Shown: positions 18,730 to 30,126 of the stretch, in pieces | How the letters are laid out: each line of letters starts with the position of its first letter | Numbering within the stretch: the stretch's first letter is position 1 | Notes under the pieces: generated by a model | Seen by the model: only the letters and a program-made list of their open reading frames with translations | Told to the model about the DNA's origin: nothing | Database searches by the model: none | Position numbers and translations under genes: made by a program | Source: Porphyra umbilicalis | Lineage: Eukaryota; Rhodophyta; Bangiophyceae; Bangiales; Bangiaceae | NCBI GenBank assembly: GCA_002049455.2 | Contig: KV919061.1 | Span: 32,826 to 96,825, forward strand | Direction of reading: 5' to 3' | DNA length: 64,000 nt

Positions 18730-18850
18730 GGCCCGCCGCCGCCACGGCCCGCCGCCGACGGGGACGCTCTCCCGGCCGCCCCGCCCCAGCCGCCCGGCGA
18801 CGCTGCCGCACGTGCCGACTGGGAGGCGGCGGCCCGCCACGGCGGCGAGC
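18210..18850. other. spacer with CCG/GCC microsatellites
   Basis: 18210-18590 holds no recognisable gene. 18598-18650 and 18670-18760 are near-pure CCG/GGC runs that make poly-Ala/Pro/Arg shadow frames on both strands. Confidence 0.5.
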
Positions 18851-20626
18851 CTAGCACCCCGCGGTCGCCCAGCAACGCAGCGCCGCGCGGCACGGGGCTG
18901 GACGGCGAGCCCGGCAGGTGAGCGGCAGCGGCGGGGGCACCCACGGGGGCGCCCGCCCACCCCCCCTAGCCGCACTGCCCGCGGCGGCGAGCGCGCGGTT
19001 CACATCGGCGGCGACCGCCGCCCGCCGCGCGGTTGCGGCGGCCGCCCCAACCAGCAGCAGCACCGCCGTGTCCGTGACAAGCATGTGGGGTTGCGCCGCT
19101 GCCGCCGCCGCGCGTCGGGCCGCTGACAGGATGGCGGCCTGGCCCGCCACCACCGCCCCCGCGGCGGTCGACGACGCGGTCACCGCCGCGGCCAGCGGCC
19201 GCCACGTGACGCCCCGGCCCGAGCAGAGGCGCCGGGAGAGGGAGGTGGCGGCAGGCGCGGCGGGCGCGGCGGGCCGCAGGTCCCGGTGGGGGTGAAGGTT
19301 CAGCAGCAGCGGCGCCTGGACACGCGCGGCAAGGTCCGCGTCGCCCAGCGGCGCGCCCCCTTCGCCACCATACTCGTCGCCGCCGCCGTCGCCGCCGCCT
19401 GCGGCGTCGGCGGCGGGCCCGCCGGGCGCCGTCCCCGCCGCCCATGGCAACGCCGCCGTCCAGGCTGCTGCCGTCGCCGTCGCCGTCGCCGTCACTGCCA
19501 CGGGGCGGCAGCGGGGAGCCGCTGACAGCGTAGTAGAGCCCCGAGTTGACCACCCAGTTGGGCAGTTCCCCCGCCCGCGCGTCGGACGTGATGGGCACCG
19601 CCGCAAGGCCCGCGGCGGCGGCGGCCGCCCCCAGCGCCGCCACCGCGTCGCCCACCCACCCGATGTCCACGTCGATGAGGACAACGTCGTAGCCGGCGGC
19701 CAAGACGGCGGCCGCAGCCGCCGACTTGCGGACAGACAGCGCCACAAAGGCGGGCGTGCCAAAGAGGGCACTATCCCCGGTCGCGAGGCGTGGGGGGGGG
19801 GCGGTCCCGTCCCCCGCGCCCGCCACGGTTGCCGTCGCCGTCTCCGCTGCCGCCACCGCATCCACTGCCGATGCTGCTGCTGCCGCTCCTGGGGGTGCCA
19901 CGGAGTCCGTGCCGGCGTCGCCGTTGCCCAGCCACACGGCCATGGACGGCGGCGGTGGCTCCGCAGCGGTCTTCCCCCCCCCCTCCCCCCCTCGCGCAGA
20001 AAGGCAGCGACCTCCGCCGCAGCGGCGGCAGCGCACACGTCCTCATCGGCAGCAAACAGCAGCATCCGCCGCCCCGCCGCAGACGCCACCCCACACGCGG
20101 CGTTGAGGGCCAGGTCCGCCACCGCCGCCTCCGCGACCACCACTACCACCAGCCGACGGCCAGCACCGGCGCCGGCACTGGCGGCGGCGGTGCCGCTATT
20201 AGCACTGGCCGCCCGGGGGGACCGGCCCGCCACCACCGCCAGCAGCCGACGAAAGGCCCCGTTCCCTTCACGGGCAGCGTTGCGGCTGCCGGCCGCACCA
20301 GCGGTGGCGAGCCTGCCCTCCCCCCCCCTGCCGGCGCTCCCGCACCGCACGGGGGGGGCGCCCCCACGTGGAGGCTGACGCCGCCGACAGCGTCGGCGCC
20401 GGCAGCGGCGGCGCACAAGGCGGCGCTGCCCCCCGGCGGCGGCCAGCGTCAGCGCCAACGGTGCGGTGCCGCGGTTACGGCGGCGGGGCGGGGCGGGGCG
20501 GGTGGTCAAGGCGGCAGCGACTGCGACGGGGGGGAGGGGACGGGCAGGCGGACGGGCGCGCCCGCCCGGCACAGTCGCCGCCACAGCAATCGCCGCCGCC
20601 GGCACTGCCGCCACCACGGCTGCCAT
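18851..20626 (-). pseudogene. GT77-like glycosyltransferase, coding region in shifting frame
   Basis: GT77 enzymes are Golgi nucleotide-sugar transferases (arabinosyl-, xylosyl-, galactosyltransferases). Three blocks fit the family. The first, in the frame opening at 20626, reads LVVVVVAEAAVADLALNAACG then LLFAADEDV. The second, in the next frame within 18966-20036, reads LFGTPAFVALSVRKSAAA, AAGYDVVLIDVDIGWVGD with the DxD motif, PITSDA and NWVVNSGLYYA. The third is back in the first frame (GDADLAARVQAPLLLNLHP onward to 18851). The first frame change lies near a C9TC8 run around 19974-19992 and the second near 19440. They could be indels in homopolymers of the assembly, real frameshifts or undetected introns, so I list it as broken. 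Ala/Gly/Arg runs are heavy throughout. Confidence 0.55.
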
Positions 20627-21630
20627 GGTAGCCGCCCGACGCCGTCGCCGTCACCGCTGTCGACCCTGCAGGGGGAGGGGACAGGGAACCTCAGAGCTGG
20701 TAGCGGTGGCGACGGTGGGGGGGGCGAGGGGGACCGCCCGATGGCGCGGTGGCATGGGGGGAGGGGGGGTCCGGGGTGCGCCGACGCTACCGGCGCCGTC
20801 ACCGCTGTCGCCGCCGCCGCCGCCGCACGCCGCTGGCGCTGTCCCCACTCGGGGGCCGCCCCCGCCGCCGCCCCCACTCGGGCCCCCGCCGCCGCTGCCA
20901 CCGCCCACAACCCACCGCAACGCGCATGGGGCTACCCGTGCGCCACCGGCAGCCCACCCGTCAACTCGAGCACCCACCGACCCGCCACCGCGCCGGGCAT
21001 CAGTGGCACACACGCCGGCGTGCACGCTCTCCTCCTCCACCCAAAGTCCACGCACAGGCAGCACACCCACAGGCACTCACCTACTTGTCGACGCCAAAGC
21101 ACCGCCCGCCGTCAACCCACTCACCAGCAGCCCACCCGCCGGCAGCGAAACCCGCAGAGAATGAAGCACCCGTCGACGCCACCGCGCCAACTGCCGGCAC
21201 CGACCGACCCGCACACGCCATGACGCAGGCCACCGGTAACTCATCCGCCCACGCTGGCCTACTCGTAGGATGAGAAGAAGCGGCCAAAGCCAACCCGCTC
21301 ATCGCCCCATCGTTGTCGATGTCCCCCGCCTCGGGCAGCCGCCGGCGGGGTGAGACTTCGGATCAAGGGAGGTGGTGGAGACGACGGACGGGTGCCAGTG
21401 AGGGCGGGGTGGACGTAAGAGGGGAGTGGAGGCGAGGGGGGGGGGGTGGCGAAGAGAGGGGAATGCCGGCAACGCCGACTTGACTTTTCCCTCACCTGAA
21501 CGACCGGCACGCCCTGCACGCGCCGCACGCCTGGAACGTCAGTAAAGTGTGCACCCTGATCGGGACTGTATCGGGCACGTTCTTGTCGGTTGCCCTGATC
21601 GAGCCACTTCCCGATCAGAGGGCGATTCAC
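20627..21630. other. GC-rich spacer, 5' flank of the GT77-like gene
   Basis: Very GC-rich to about 20930, then CAC/GCC-rich to 21250, then a G-rich stretch at 21340-21460. Long frames here are Pro/Ala/Arg low complexity. No gene is supported. Confidence 0.4.
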
Positions 21631-21634
21631 GATT

Positions 21635-22715
21635 CGAGGATAAGCCGGGTCGACTCAAGTCCAGTTTCATATGAGGAAATGGTTGGAAGCCACATGTCGT
21701 CTAACGACGGGCTCAAGTCTGAGGCCCTTTCTTACCTGCGGCTTCGTTCGTGTGACGGTTCATGTGACGATGTGGGGCGGCCAGCTATTGGCTGCAACAC
21801 GAAACAATGTGATCACATGTGATCACATGTGATCACACGAAGCAACGTCGGAAAAGAACTTTCCGACGTTGCTTCATGTGATCACATCGACCTTGCCGCG
21901 TGCTGGTCTTGTGGAACGATTTCACGTGCGAACTTGGAAACAATCAATTCCAATTTGACTGGTTTGATGGACGTTCGAGTCCGTCGGCTCCTACTGGCTG
22001 CAGTCGAAAGCGACGCCACAGTCGAGTCGGGCCACGTCTTCCCCCTTCTTTGGCAACGCCCCACGCCCCTCAGCCTTGTCCGAAAGACAAGCTGGTCCCC
22101 TACGCTGCCCTGTGGCAGATGGCCGCCTCTCCGTCCCCGCTTCTGTACGACAGCACAAATTCGAGGATTCCTCAGTACGCCAGTAGTGCGATACGAGCGT
22201 ACGCTGCAGGTATCATGGCGGGCCCAAGCTGCCCCCCCAACGGACTTCTTCCATGGCTCTGCACAGCATGCTGCATGGACCATCCAGCGAGGCGATCCTG
22301 GTGTGGCGAACGTGGCGCCAAGGGTTCAATTTCAGGCTGCCTGGCTCGGCAACGAGGCGTCGGCAACGAGGCGAGGGAGACAAAGGCGTCGCCCTCATGG
22401 CTTATGTTGAACCACGGAGTTCTACTGCATCGGTGTGCGCCCGTGCCGAGCCAAGCATCCGAGCGCTCGAAGTCAGCCCTTGGACCGACAATCACTTACA
22501 TTAAATTCATCAGAAACATTCCGCGTCACACTGTCACACGAAGGGACAACCCACTGCGACCTTTCTAAGCTGAGAGCTCGTCACACGAAGCGTCACATGA
22601 ACGAAAGAACTGCTAAGAAAGGGCCTGAGACGCCCCTTCGAGGTGTCCCAGATCCTGAGTCTAGACCCCCTCAAGCGAGTCATGAAATCCCCGACTTGCC
22701 TCGAGTAATGGGGCC
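21635..22715. mobile_element. foldback (long terminal inverted repeat) element, non-autonomous
   Basis: The sequence about 21635-21775 matches, inverted, about 22565-22715. Shared words include TGAGGCCCTTTCTTA (left) against TAAGAAAGGGCCTGAGA (right), and GTGTGACGGTTCATGTGACG against CGTCACACGAAGCGTCACATGAAC. Arms are imperfect, roughly 70 percent by eye. There is no transposase inside. Long imperfect inverted ends of this size resemble Mutator-like derivatives, but I could not identify a 9-bp target duplication. Confidence 0.42.
21806..21887. repeat. hairpin flanked by ATGTGATCAC iterations
   Basis: ATGTGATCAC occurs three times in a row and again on the other side. Between them a perfect 16-bp stem (GAAGCAACGTCGGAAA at 21839-21854 pairing with 21860-21875) closes a 5-nt loop. 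TGTGATCACA is itself a palindrome. Confidence 0.85.
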
Positions 22716-22949
22716 GCGCGGGAACGGAATGCGAGGGGGACCGCGCGCGCGTTCCACCCACACGGCGGGCCCGGTTCTCACAACGAGACGACGCCCACCC
22801 TTGTCACCCACCACTCGAGCCCACCTTAGCGCTGTCGCGTACCTGCTGCCGCCGCCCTCTGACGGCAGGTGTTGACCGGACCCGGTTCGAGCGGTCGCTG
22901 GGCGCCCCTCTGCCCACGTTTGACACGGTCAACTGCGCGCCCCTTCACC

Positions 22950-24831
22950 ATGGCCGCGCTACCACGCGACGTTGTGGATGCTTTTCGGGTCGCAGAGGAG
23001 CTTGAGCCGGACCTCCGGGAGGTTTCTAAGGCGCTGGAAATACAAGAGGCCGCGGCTCAACTCTGCGAGGGTGCGGCTGAGGAGTCGCTGGGTGACTGCT
23101 TGGCTCGGATCGTAAGACTGGTGTGGGCCATGGAGTCTTGTGAGGGGAGCCACTGGGATGCACTCGAGAGCTCTCTTCTCACATTTTCGTCTGCCTTTGG
23201 GCCAGCAGGAGTGGGGGTGGGTGATGCGAGTGAACTCCTTGAGATAGCTGAGTTGGCCGACCTGGTAGAGATATGCGGTCAGAGTAACAGGGCTGCTCCT
23301 CACTCCCGTGACTTCGACGGGCGCTTTTTCCAGAAGAGCATCGCCACTGGGTCTTTTTTCCGCGACGTGCGCATGACCCCGGTCCTTTTTGATGAGGTCG
23401 TCAAGTTGGTGACCCCGTACCTCCCGTGCAGCCAACGTGGCCCGGCGGCTCTCCCTCCTGCCTGGCGTGTGTTTGCCGTGCTTTTCTGGCTTTGTCAGCG
23501 CGTCGTTGCTCGGGCGGTGGATGTGGCAGAGTCCACGTTCGGCAAGTTTTGCGCGCCTGTCGTGCGGGCACTCTGCGTCGGCCTGCCCGCACCTACGTGG
23601 CCAGGTCGTGACGAGCGTCGGCAGATTGAGCTCGACTTCTCCCAGCTAACTGGTGGAAACCATGCTGGGTGGAAGGGACTGTACTGTGCACGTTGACTCC
23701 TCTTCTGGGAGAGGAGATTAGGGTGTCGGGGGTCGGATAGGGGTGGAGAGAGAACCAAAGGCGGCTGTGCACTCGTCACTGAATATCAGTCCCGCTGCTA
23801 ATAACAGTCCGGCACCCTTTTTCTTTCTGGCCTCCATTTCTTGTTTTCCTAGGTGCGGAGCTGTGGATGGCTGCCACACGAGACTGCGCACCCCCTTTGG
23901 CCAGCACAAGGAAGATTACACAAACAAGAACGCGACGTCGTCGCTTCTACTTCTGGCAATCACGGACACACGCCGCATCCGGTACTTGGTGGGCGGGTTT
24001 CCGGGCTCGTGTGGGGACTCAACTGCATTGAAGGGGCGCTCGTGGTACAAGGCAATGTTGCTGGACGACGCTACCCTCCGGCCACTCTCTGCCAACGAGT
24101 TCATCTTAGGTGATGCCGGCTTTGCTTTAACTCCCTTTTTGGTATGTTCCGTATCGGTTTCCACGCATACGAGAGGCATAACCGCATTCTATCCACGACG
24201 TGAGAACCGGCGGGGCGGACGAATGAGGGGGGCCAGGACGACGGATATGAGAGCGTTCCGTGCGGGGCGGTGGGGAGGATTGCTCAGAAATGTATCTCGT
24301 CCAGTCCCGAATGCAATGCCGTCATGAGCTAACGCGACAGCCGCTGCTCGCTCTGTACGTCGTCGAGCGCCGCCGTTCGGAGTCAACCTGCTTTTTTTTT
24401 TTTTTGGCACGCTCGTTGTCGCATCTAATGTCCGCCCCCTTTTATTTTTTTTCTATACACAGATAACGCCATTCAGGGAGGTGGACATGCATGGTCCCAA
24501 TGTGGCTACAATGCGGCGTTTCAACCACTATCACGCAAAAATGCGAGTGGTGGTGGAGAACGCCTTTGGGCGACTAAAAGGGCGGTGGCATGTGTTGAGG
24601 ATGATCCACGCACACCCATGTCTGTCTGCATCCGTACAGAAGGCCTGCACTGCACTTCACAACTTTTTGGAGGAGCGCGGCGGCGAGTACGACGCCGACC
24701 TGGAGGTGACGGACGAGCAGCCCGAGAGTAGCGCGATGGCTGCTCTGGGAGACGCCTCCCTGCTCTCGGCGGGGCAGGCACGGCGGCTGGAGATCGTCAA
24801 GGCTCTTGGGCTGCCGTGGGTGGAGGTGTAG
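22950..24831 (+). CDS. PIF/Harbinger DDE transposase, three exons (22950-23680, 23853-24141, 24463-24831)
   Basis: The enzyme cuts and inserts a PIF/Harbinger transposon. Exon 1 starts at ATG 22950 (CACCATGG) and carries the N-terminal helical region. Exon 2 holds GAVDGCHTRLRTP (first Asp), DTRRIRYLVGGFPGSCGDS and FILGDAGFAL (second Asp). Exon 3 holds VVVENAFGRLKGRW (Glu) and ACTALHNFLEERG, all hallmarks of DDE_Tnp_4. The second intron is well supported: GTATGT at 24142 and a T-rich tract ending ACACAG at 24462, with the frame joining as ALTPFL-ITPFREVD, as this family expects. For the first intron the acceptor after TTTTCCTAG (23852) is clear; donor GTACTG at 23681 is the one that keeps frame, but it is less certain. 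The model gives 462 residues, a normal length, with no internal stop. It is convergent with a Myb-like gene, the usual two-gene layout of these elements. Confidence 0.82.
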
Positions 24832-25100
24832 AATTACACAGGATCACCTCGTAGCCGAGGGCGGGGCGCGGGGGCGAGGGGGGGGAGGGAGGGTGACGCG
24901 GATTGGTAGCATGGTCAGCAACGGGGGTGCCCTGGACGCTATCATGGATTGCCATTCGCAAAAATAATGAAACAAAAACGAAGCTGTGATAAGAAAAACA
25001 CAGAAAATGAGGCAAGCAAGAACAGCAAGACAAAACTCCAAGATGACAAGCTTGAGTCGATACTGCTACATCCTGCAGGTTTGGTAAAGCAAGGCACGCC

Positions 25101-26081
25101 CTACTGCCCACGGGCCCTGTCCGCGTACGCATTCAACAAATTGACAATCGCCAGACGCACGTCGCCAACACTCGCTCCGTCGGACGCAGTGGCCTCTTCA
25201 ATCCGGCCCTCCGCACGCCCACCGCCAGCACTACCAGTGGACGTCGCAGCGCCAGCTAACTTGACCTGCAGGTAGTCACGCAAGACACTGGCGGCCGAGT
25301 ATTTCTTCACGGTCTTGGCCTTCTTTCTCCGCACATTATTCTCAATGTCAACAGCCGTCTGGTCCTTCCCCGGGGACGCCTTCATAGATGCGGCCAGTCG
25401 TGCGCCCGACGGCGGCGTCCCGTCGCTGTCGCCGTCCGAGTAGTCGTTCTCGCTGGCTTCCCCGCCGTCGCACTGGCCGACCTCCTTGTCGCGTGAGCCG
25501 CCGCGGACCGTACCAGTGCTGTCCGCCGGCGGCACCACGCCTCCGTCCGACACGTCGCCCCCAGCGACGGCGGCCCCCCCGCCATGCCCGGCGGTGTCGT
25601 CATCCGCACCTTGCAGGAAGTCCACCGGCTCGAGGACTGTGTGCTCATTAGACACGGGGCAGTCCTCGAAAACGACCTTAGCCATCTCGAAAAGGACAGC
25701 CCCTCCAAACTTGATAATTGCGTCCTCCTTGTCAGCCTTGCTGGCCCCCGTCCGCCGACACTTCTTTGCGGCAGTGTTGTAGCTAGAGCGCATGTTGTTG
25801 AGCTTCTTGTCTAGCGCCTTGGGGTTGCGCGCTGCAGCCGCGGCCTTCTCCACCGCCGGCACGAGGCTGACGAACGCGTCCGAGAGCTCCCTCCATGTGC
25901 GGCGGGTCTTGTCTCCCGTACGGCGACCACGGTACTCCGACCAGTGGTCGCGCGCGGCAGCCAGCAGGGCCTTGCGCTCGCCAAAAGTAAAGTTCTTGGC
26001 GCGGGGCGCGGGCGGACTCGCCACACCCGCCGCCGCACGCTTGCGGCCACGAGAAGCAACAGCAGTAGGCGTGCCCTCCAT
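25101..26081 (-). CDS. Harbinger-associated Myb/trihelix-like DNA-binding protein
   Basis: Start ATG 26081-26079 (MEGTPTAVASRGRKR) gives 326 residues. Residues about 30-110 read FTFGERKALLAAARDHWSEY then TRRTWRELSDAFVSLV and KKLNNMRSSYNTAAKKCR. This is a Trp/helix pattern like the Myb/SANT or trihelix domain carried by PIF/Harbinger partner proteins, which bind the element ends and bring the transposase to DNA. A low-complexity acidic/Gly middle and a basic RRKKAKTVKKYS segment (likely nuclear localisation) follow. It faces the transposase gene tail to tail, 269 bp between stops. The family assignment comes from layout plus the domain pattern; the domain itself is diverged. Confidence 0.62.
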   Translation of the reverse strand: MEGTPTAVASRGRKRAAAGVASPPAPRAKNFTFGERKALLAAARDHWSEYRGRRTGDKTRRTWRELSDAFVSLVPAVEKAAAAARNPKALDKKLNNMRSSYNTAAKKCRRTGASKADKEDAIIKFGGAVLFEMAKVVFEDCPVSNEHTVLEPVDFLQGADDDTAGHGGGAAVAGGDVSDGGVVPPADSTGTVRGGSRDKEVGQCDGGEASENDYSDGDSDGTPPSGARLAASMKASPGKDQTAVDIENNVRRKKAKTVKKYSAASVLRDYLQVKLAGAATSTGSAGGGRAEGRIEEATASDGASVGDVRLAIVNLLNAYADRARGQ

Positions 26082-26211
26082 CGAGCTCGGGTAGATGTGC
26101 GAAGTGGTAGTAGGTGGGTGTGATGACAATAGTTTGGCAATGCGAGGGGTACGTGCGGATGTGTAGAAGTCGGTGAGAGATAAACAAAAATGCACCGCCA
26201 CCGACGGTGCA

Positions 26212-26222
26212 CGGCCTTTATA
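26212..26222 (-). promoter_or_regulatory. TATA-like box for the Myb-like gene
   Basis: GCATATAAAGG on the minus strand, about 130 bp upstream of ATG 26081. Confidence 0.45.
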
Positions 26223-26455
26223 TGCCTCGGGACACCCACCGGCGCGGACCGGCTGCGCCACGCTCCGCCGAGTAAGAGCATTCCCACCAATGTCGGGCCA
26301 ACGCCATATTGGGCACACGTTGCAGAAACGTGTCTCAAATTCGCCGTTGGCCAGTTCTCGGGGCGGTTATCAATGTCGAACGTGCACGCGACGGTGCCAA
26401 CCGAGGTCAACCGAGTTAAAACGCGGATGTACTTGCGTCCGATTCGGGGTCGGAG

Positions 26456-26526
26456 CCGTTGGCCCCAGGGCCAACGAGTTGCCAACGGAGCCTCCGTTGG
26501 CAACTCGTTGGCCCTGGGGCCAACGG
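26456..26526. repeat. perfect 71-nt palindrome
   Basis: 35-bp arms at 26456-26490 and 26492-26526 pair perfectly around a single C at 26491. Each arm contains CCGTTGGCCC, CAACGAGTTG and CCAACGGAG words, the same GTTGGC motif seen at the element's other end. Confidence 0.93.
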
Positions 26527-26899
26527 GTCCTGTGCTCTGATTGGTCCATCGAAGTTTCACGGGGTTAAATGAGTGACATGTGGCACTTCATATTGTCCTC
26601 AGATTGCCCGATTTATCATATTTTTGTTTCGACAGCTACCCACCAATGGAATATGGTACCTCTCGGATGTGGAAGGCCGCGCGTCAGCTCGGCCCGAGGG
26701 TCCCGACCGTTGGAGCATGTCACGTATCCATAGTGCCGTGGCGCATGGCCGAGCAGGCGTTCGGGCACGTCTGACACGGGGCGCGTTCCCACTGACACTG
26801 GCGCAACGAGTGGATCGGACCACTGGAGCGGGCACACGAGGCGGGGCCGGGCCACCGCCCCATGTCCGATCCATGCCGGGTCGCCAGGTGGCCGCACCA

Positions 26900-29330
26900 G
26901 CGGCCACGTGCTGCCTTCAGCCGGCCCCCCCACCGCTGACAGTGCCCCAGGGCAGCCCTGACAACCCTCGCACCCCCACGGCTGCCCCCTGGCCACACGC
27001 CGTGGCCCACGCACGCAAGCAGACCCCTGACCCGCACCGCACCCCCCCGCTCCCCCACAGCCGCTCCCCACACGCACCCGCTCCCCACGCGTGCCCCCGC
27101 TGCCCCCCACCGCCGACGTCGCCGCACTCCGCCACCCCCGCCGCCGCCGCCTCCCCCGGCACCGCTGACCGCCGCCCTCCGGGCCCCCCCCGTCCCCGCC
27201 GCCGACGACCGCCGCCCCCGCCACAGCCGCCACCTTCCGCCCGCTCCTACCCCCCGCCCGCCGTCGACGCCTCCCCCGCCGCCGCCGACCACCGCCCCTG
27301 CCGTCGCCGCCCATGCCGCCGCCGTCGCTGCCCCTGGCGCCAACCCCGCCGACCGCCGCCCGCGCCGCCGCCAACGTCCCGGCCGCCGCTGTTCGCCCCC
27401 CCCGCCGACCGCCGCCCGCGCCGCCGCCCCCGTCCCGGCCGCCGCCGCCATCGCGGCCTCTCTCGCCGTCGCCACCCCCCCGGCCACCGCCTACTTCCGC
27501 TTTCGTTGTCGTCACCCCAGGCGCCGCCACTGCCGACCGGCGCCGTCGCCACCGCCTTCGTACCCGCCGTCACCGTCCGCCCCGCTCACCGCTGCCGACT
27601 GCCGCCCCTGCCATTGCCGCCCCCACCCCGCCAGCTTCGACCGCTGCCCCAGCCCCCGCCCCCGTCCCCGGCGCCGACGACCGCCGCCGCCGCCAGAGCT
27701 CCCGCCGACCGCCGGTTCCCGCCTCGCCCCAGCCGACCACCGTGGCCCCCGCCACAAGACGTGCCCCTCACGGCCGACCCCGCTCCCGCCCTCGCCTCCG
27801 CCGCGGCCGACCTCCGCCGCCGGCCGACCCACCACCGGAAAAGCTGCCGCTGACAGGCTCCGTCGCTTCCCCGGCGCCCCAACCACCGCCGCCAAGGTCG
27901 GCCGCTCCCGCCACCTCCGCCTTCGCCGCCGACGGCGGCCGCCGCTTCTTCCCCCGCCGCAGCCGACCCCACCCCCGCATCCGCCGCCGCCGGCGCTACC
28001 GTCGGTTGCCGCCGCCGCGCCGCCGACCCGCCGACCGCCGGCCTCGCCCCCATGGCGGACCGCCGCCCACACCGTGGCGGCCCCTTCCACCACTATCGAC
28101 CGCGGCCTGTGCCAACGCCGGCTCCGCCGCCCCTGCCGACCACCGCCGCCTATCCCGCCCCTGTCCACGCCGGCGCCGTCCGCGCCCCGGGCCGCAACCG
28201 CCCGCCGCCAACACCGTCACCGCCGCGCCCGCCCCCGCCGAAAGGCGCCCCCGTCGTCGCCGTCGCCTCCGCCACTGTCGAACGCCGAGCCCGCCGTCGC
28301 CGCCCCCGCCGCCACTGCCGACCGCCGCCCCCGCCCCCACAGCCGCCGCCACCGCCACCGGCCGCCACTTTCGCCACCCCAGCCGTTGCCGTCGCCCGCC
28401 CCCGCCCTCGCCGCCCCCGCCGACCCCGCAATGTGCCGCCGCCCACCCCGCTGCCGCCAGCCCCGCCGCTCCTGCCGCCATCAGCCACCTCCGCTATTCA
28501 CCCCGCCAGCCCAACGCCATCGGCCGCCGCCCCCGCCGCGCCCCGCGTCGCCGCCGCCCCCGCTTCTGCCATCATCTGCCGCCGCCACCCATCGCCGCCC
28601 CCACTGCCAACGCGGCCGACCACCGCCCCCGCCGCCGCCGCCGCCGCCGCCGCCGCTGCCGACAGCGGCGAAAGCGTTCGCCCCCTCCGCCGCCCCCGTC
28701 CTCGCCCCAGTCTGCGCCGCTGACGACGGCCGCCCCAGCCGCCACCGACCCTCGTATCCCGCACCACCAATGCCGCCCTAGGCACCGTCATCGCTGGCTG
28801 CTCCTGCTGTCGCCACCCTCGCCGCCGCCGCTGGCCGACGCCCTCGCCGCCACAGCCACCCACCGCAGCCCCCTGCCTCTTCGTTGCCGTCCGCCGCCTC
28901 CGCCGCCGTCGCCCCCACAGTCGCCGCCCCCGCCGACCGACGACCCCGCTCCCACCACCGCCCCTGCCGTCTACGGCTGCGCAGCCGCCTCCGCGGACCG
29001 TGGCCTCCGCAATGGCCGCCCCCGCCACCGCCCGCACCGACCGCCACCATCACTCCTGGCCTCATCCCGCAGCCAGCGACCGCCGACGCCGCCACAGCCG
29101 CCCCCGACCGCCGGCTCCCGCCGCGCTCCCTCCGCCGCAGCTTTCGCCGCCTCCGTCCCCGACGCCCCACCGCCGTCCGCCGGCACCACACCCATCCCCG
29201 ACACCTCTCCTTCTGCCCTGCTACTGCCGCGCCGCAAAACAGGCGACTATCCCCAGGGCGGCGGCACCAGCACGCCCCGCCGCTACAGTGTCCCCTCCCG
29301 CCCTCGGCGGCGCCAGCGTGGTGAGCATCG
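26900..29330. repeat. C-rich low-complexity tract (CCGCC/CCGACC-type)
   Basis: About 2.4 kb made of short CCG, CCGCC, CCGACC and CACC words with C far more frequent than G on the plus strand. Every frame is open for long distances as Pro/Arg/Ala/Pro-rich, or Gly/Arg-rich on the minus strand, so long frames here (for example 27313-29463) are not evidence of a gene. At 29321 GTGAGC and at 29407 a T11CCCTCAG acceptor could border an 87-bp intron of a proline-rich transcript; that remains open. Confidence 0.75.
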
Positions 29331-30015
29331 TCCTGTGCTCTCTGGACGCCGAGCTTTGTGGATGCGAGCTTTATTTATGTACTTTGTCTTTTTTTTTTTT
29401 CCCTCAGAAGCTCGTCCCGTCACTGTACACCCTACGGCCTCGAAGCTATCTGGCCGGAAGTAGTGTGTTTCCATCGTGTGCGCCGCCCCCCCTGCTGCGG
29501 CGCGGGGGTACTCTCCCAGCGCGTCTGGGGCGGCGCCGTCGAGACTGACGGTGCACAAGCGCGATGCAGCCGCGTATGCCAGCAGCGCCGCGGTGCGTGG
29601 GGGGGAAGGGGGGGGGCTGCGGGCGTGCACCGCCGGCCGGCCGTCCTCAACTGCGTGCGGTGGCTGCCGACGTCACAGCGGCCGCATCGACCAGCAGCGG
29701 CGTCCCCCCCGCCACACTTGTACTTTGGAAAACCCCACCGCACAGCTCGAGCTTGCGCCATTGAATTACTGTTAATACAATTTTCGTCGATTTGCGCAAG
29801 AATATCTGCGCCAGAAGCATCAGTCTTGGCCAATGATTGGGCCAGAAACCAGCAGAGCACCAATCAAATAATATTCTGCAGCAAGTGCGCAACAGGGCGA
29901 GTTCTGAAGAAGAGGTTAAGACCGGCAGCCACGGTGGGGAGAAGGCCGGCGGCTGCCGTGGGGAGAAGTGTGTGTGTAACTAAGCCGAGCAGGTGGGTGC
30001 GCCCACCGTGGGCGG

Positions 30016-30126
30016 CCGCAGACCCCTGCGCCCTGCGCTCTGCGCCGGGCGGTGGCCGTCTGTAGAGACTGCAATGACTGCAGGCGGCGACCGCCCGGCG
30101 CGGGGCGCAGAGCGTAGGGGTCTGCG
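30016..30126. repeat. imperfect 38-bp inverted repeat
   Basis: CCGCAGACCCCTGCG... at 30016-30053 pairs with 30089-30126, with a few mismatches and a 35-nt loop. Confidence 0.75.

Noticed and set aside
18272..19126. Plus-strand 284-residue frame
   Set aside because: Mostly poly-Ala/Arg/Gly from CCG runs, and overlaps the GT77-like gene in antisense.
27313..29463. 716-residue proline/arginine-rich frame, possible extensin-like protein
   Set aside because: All six frames are open in this C-rich tract and the composition follows the DNA; no signal peptide or regular SPPP-type motif.
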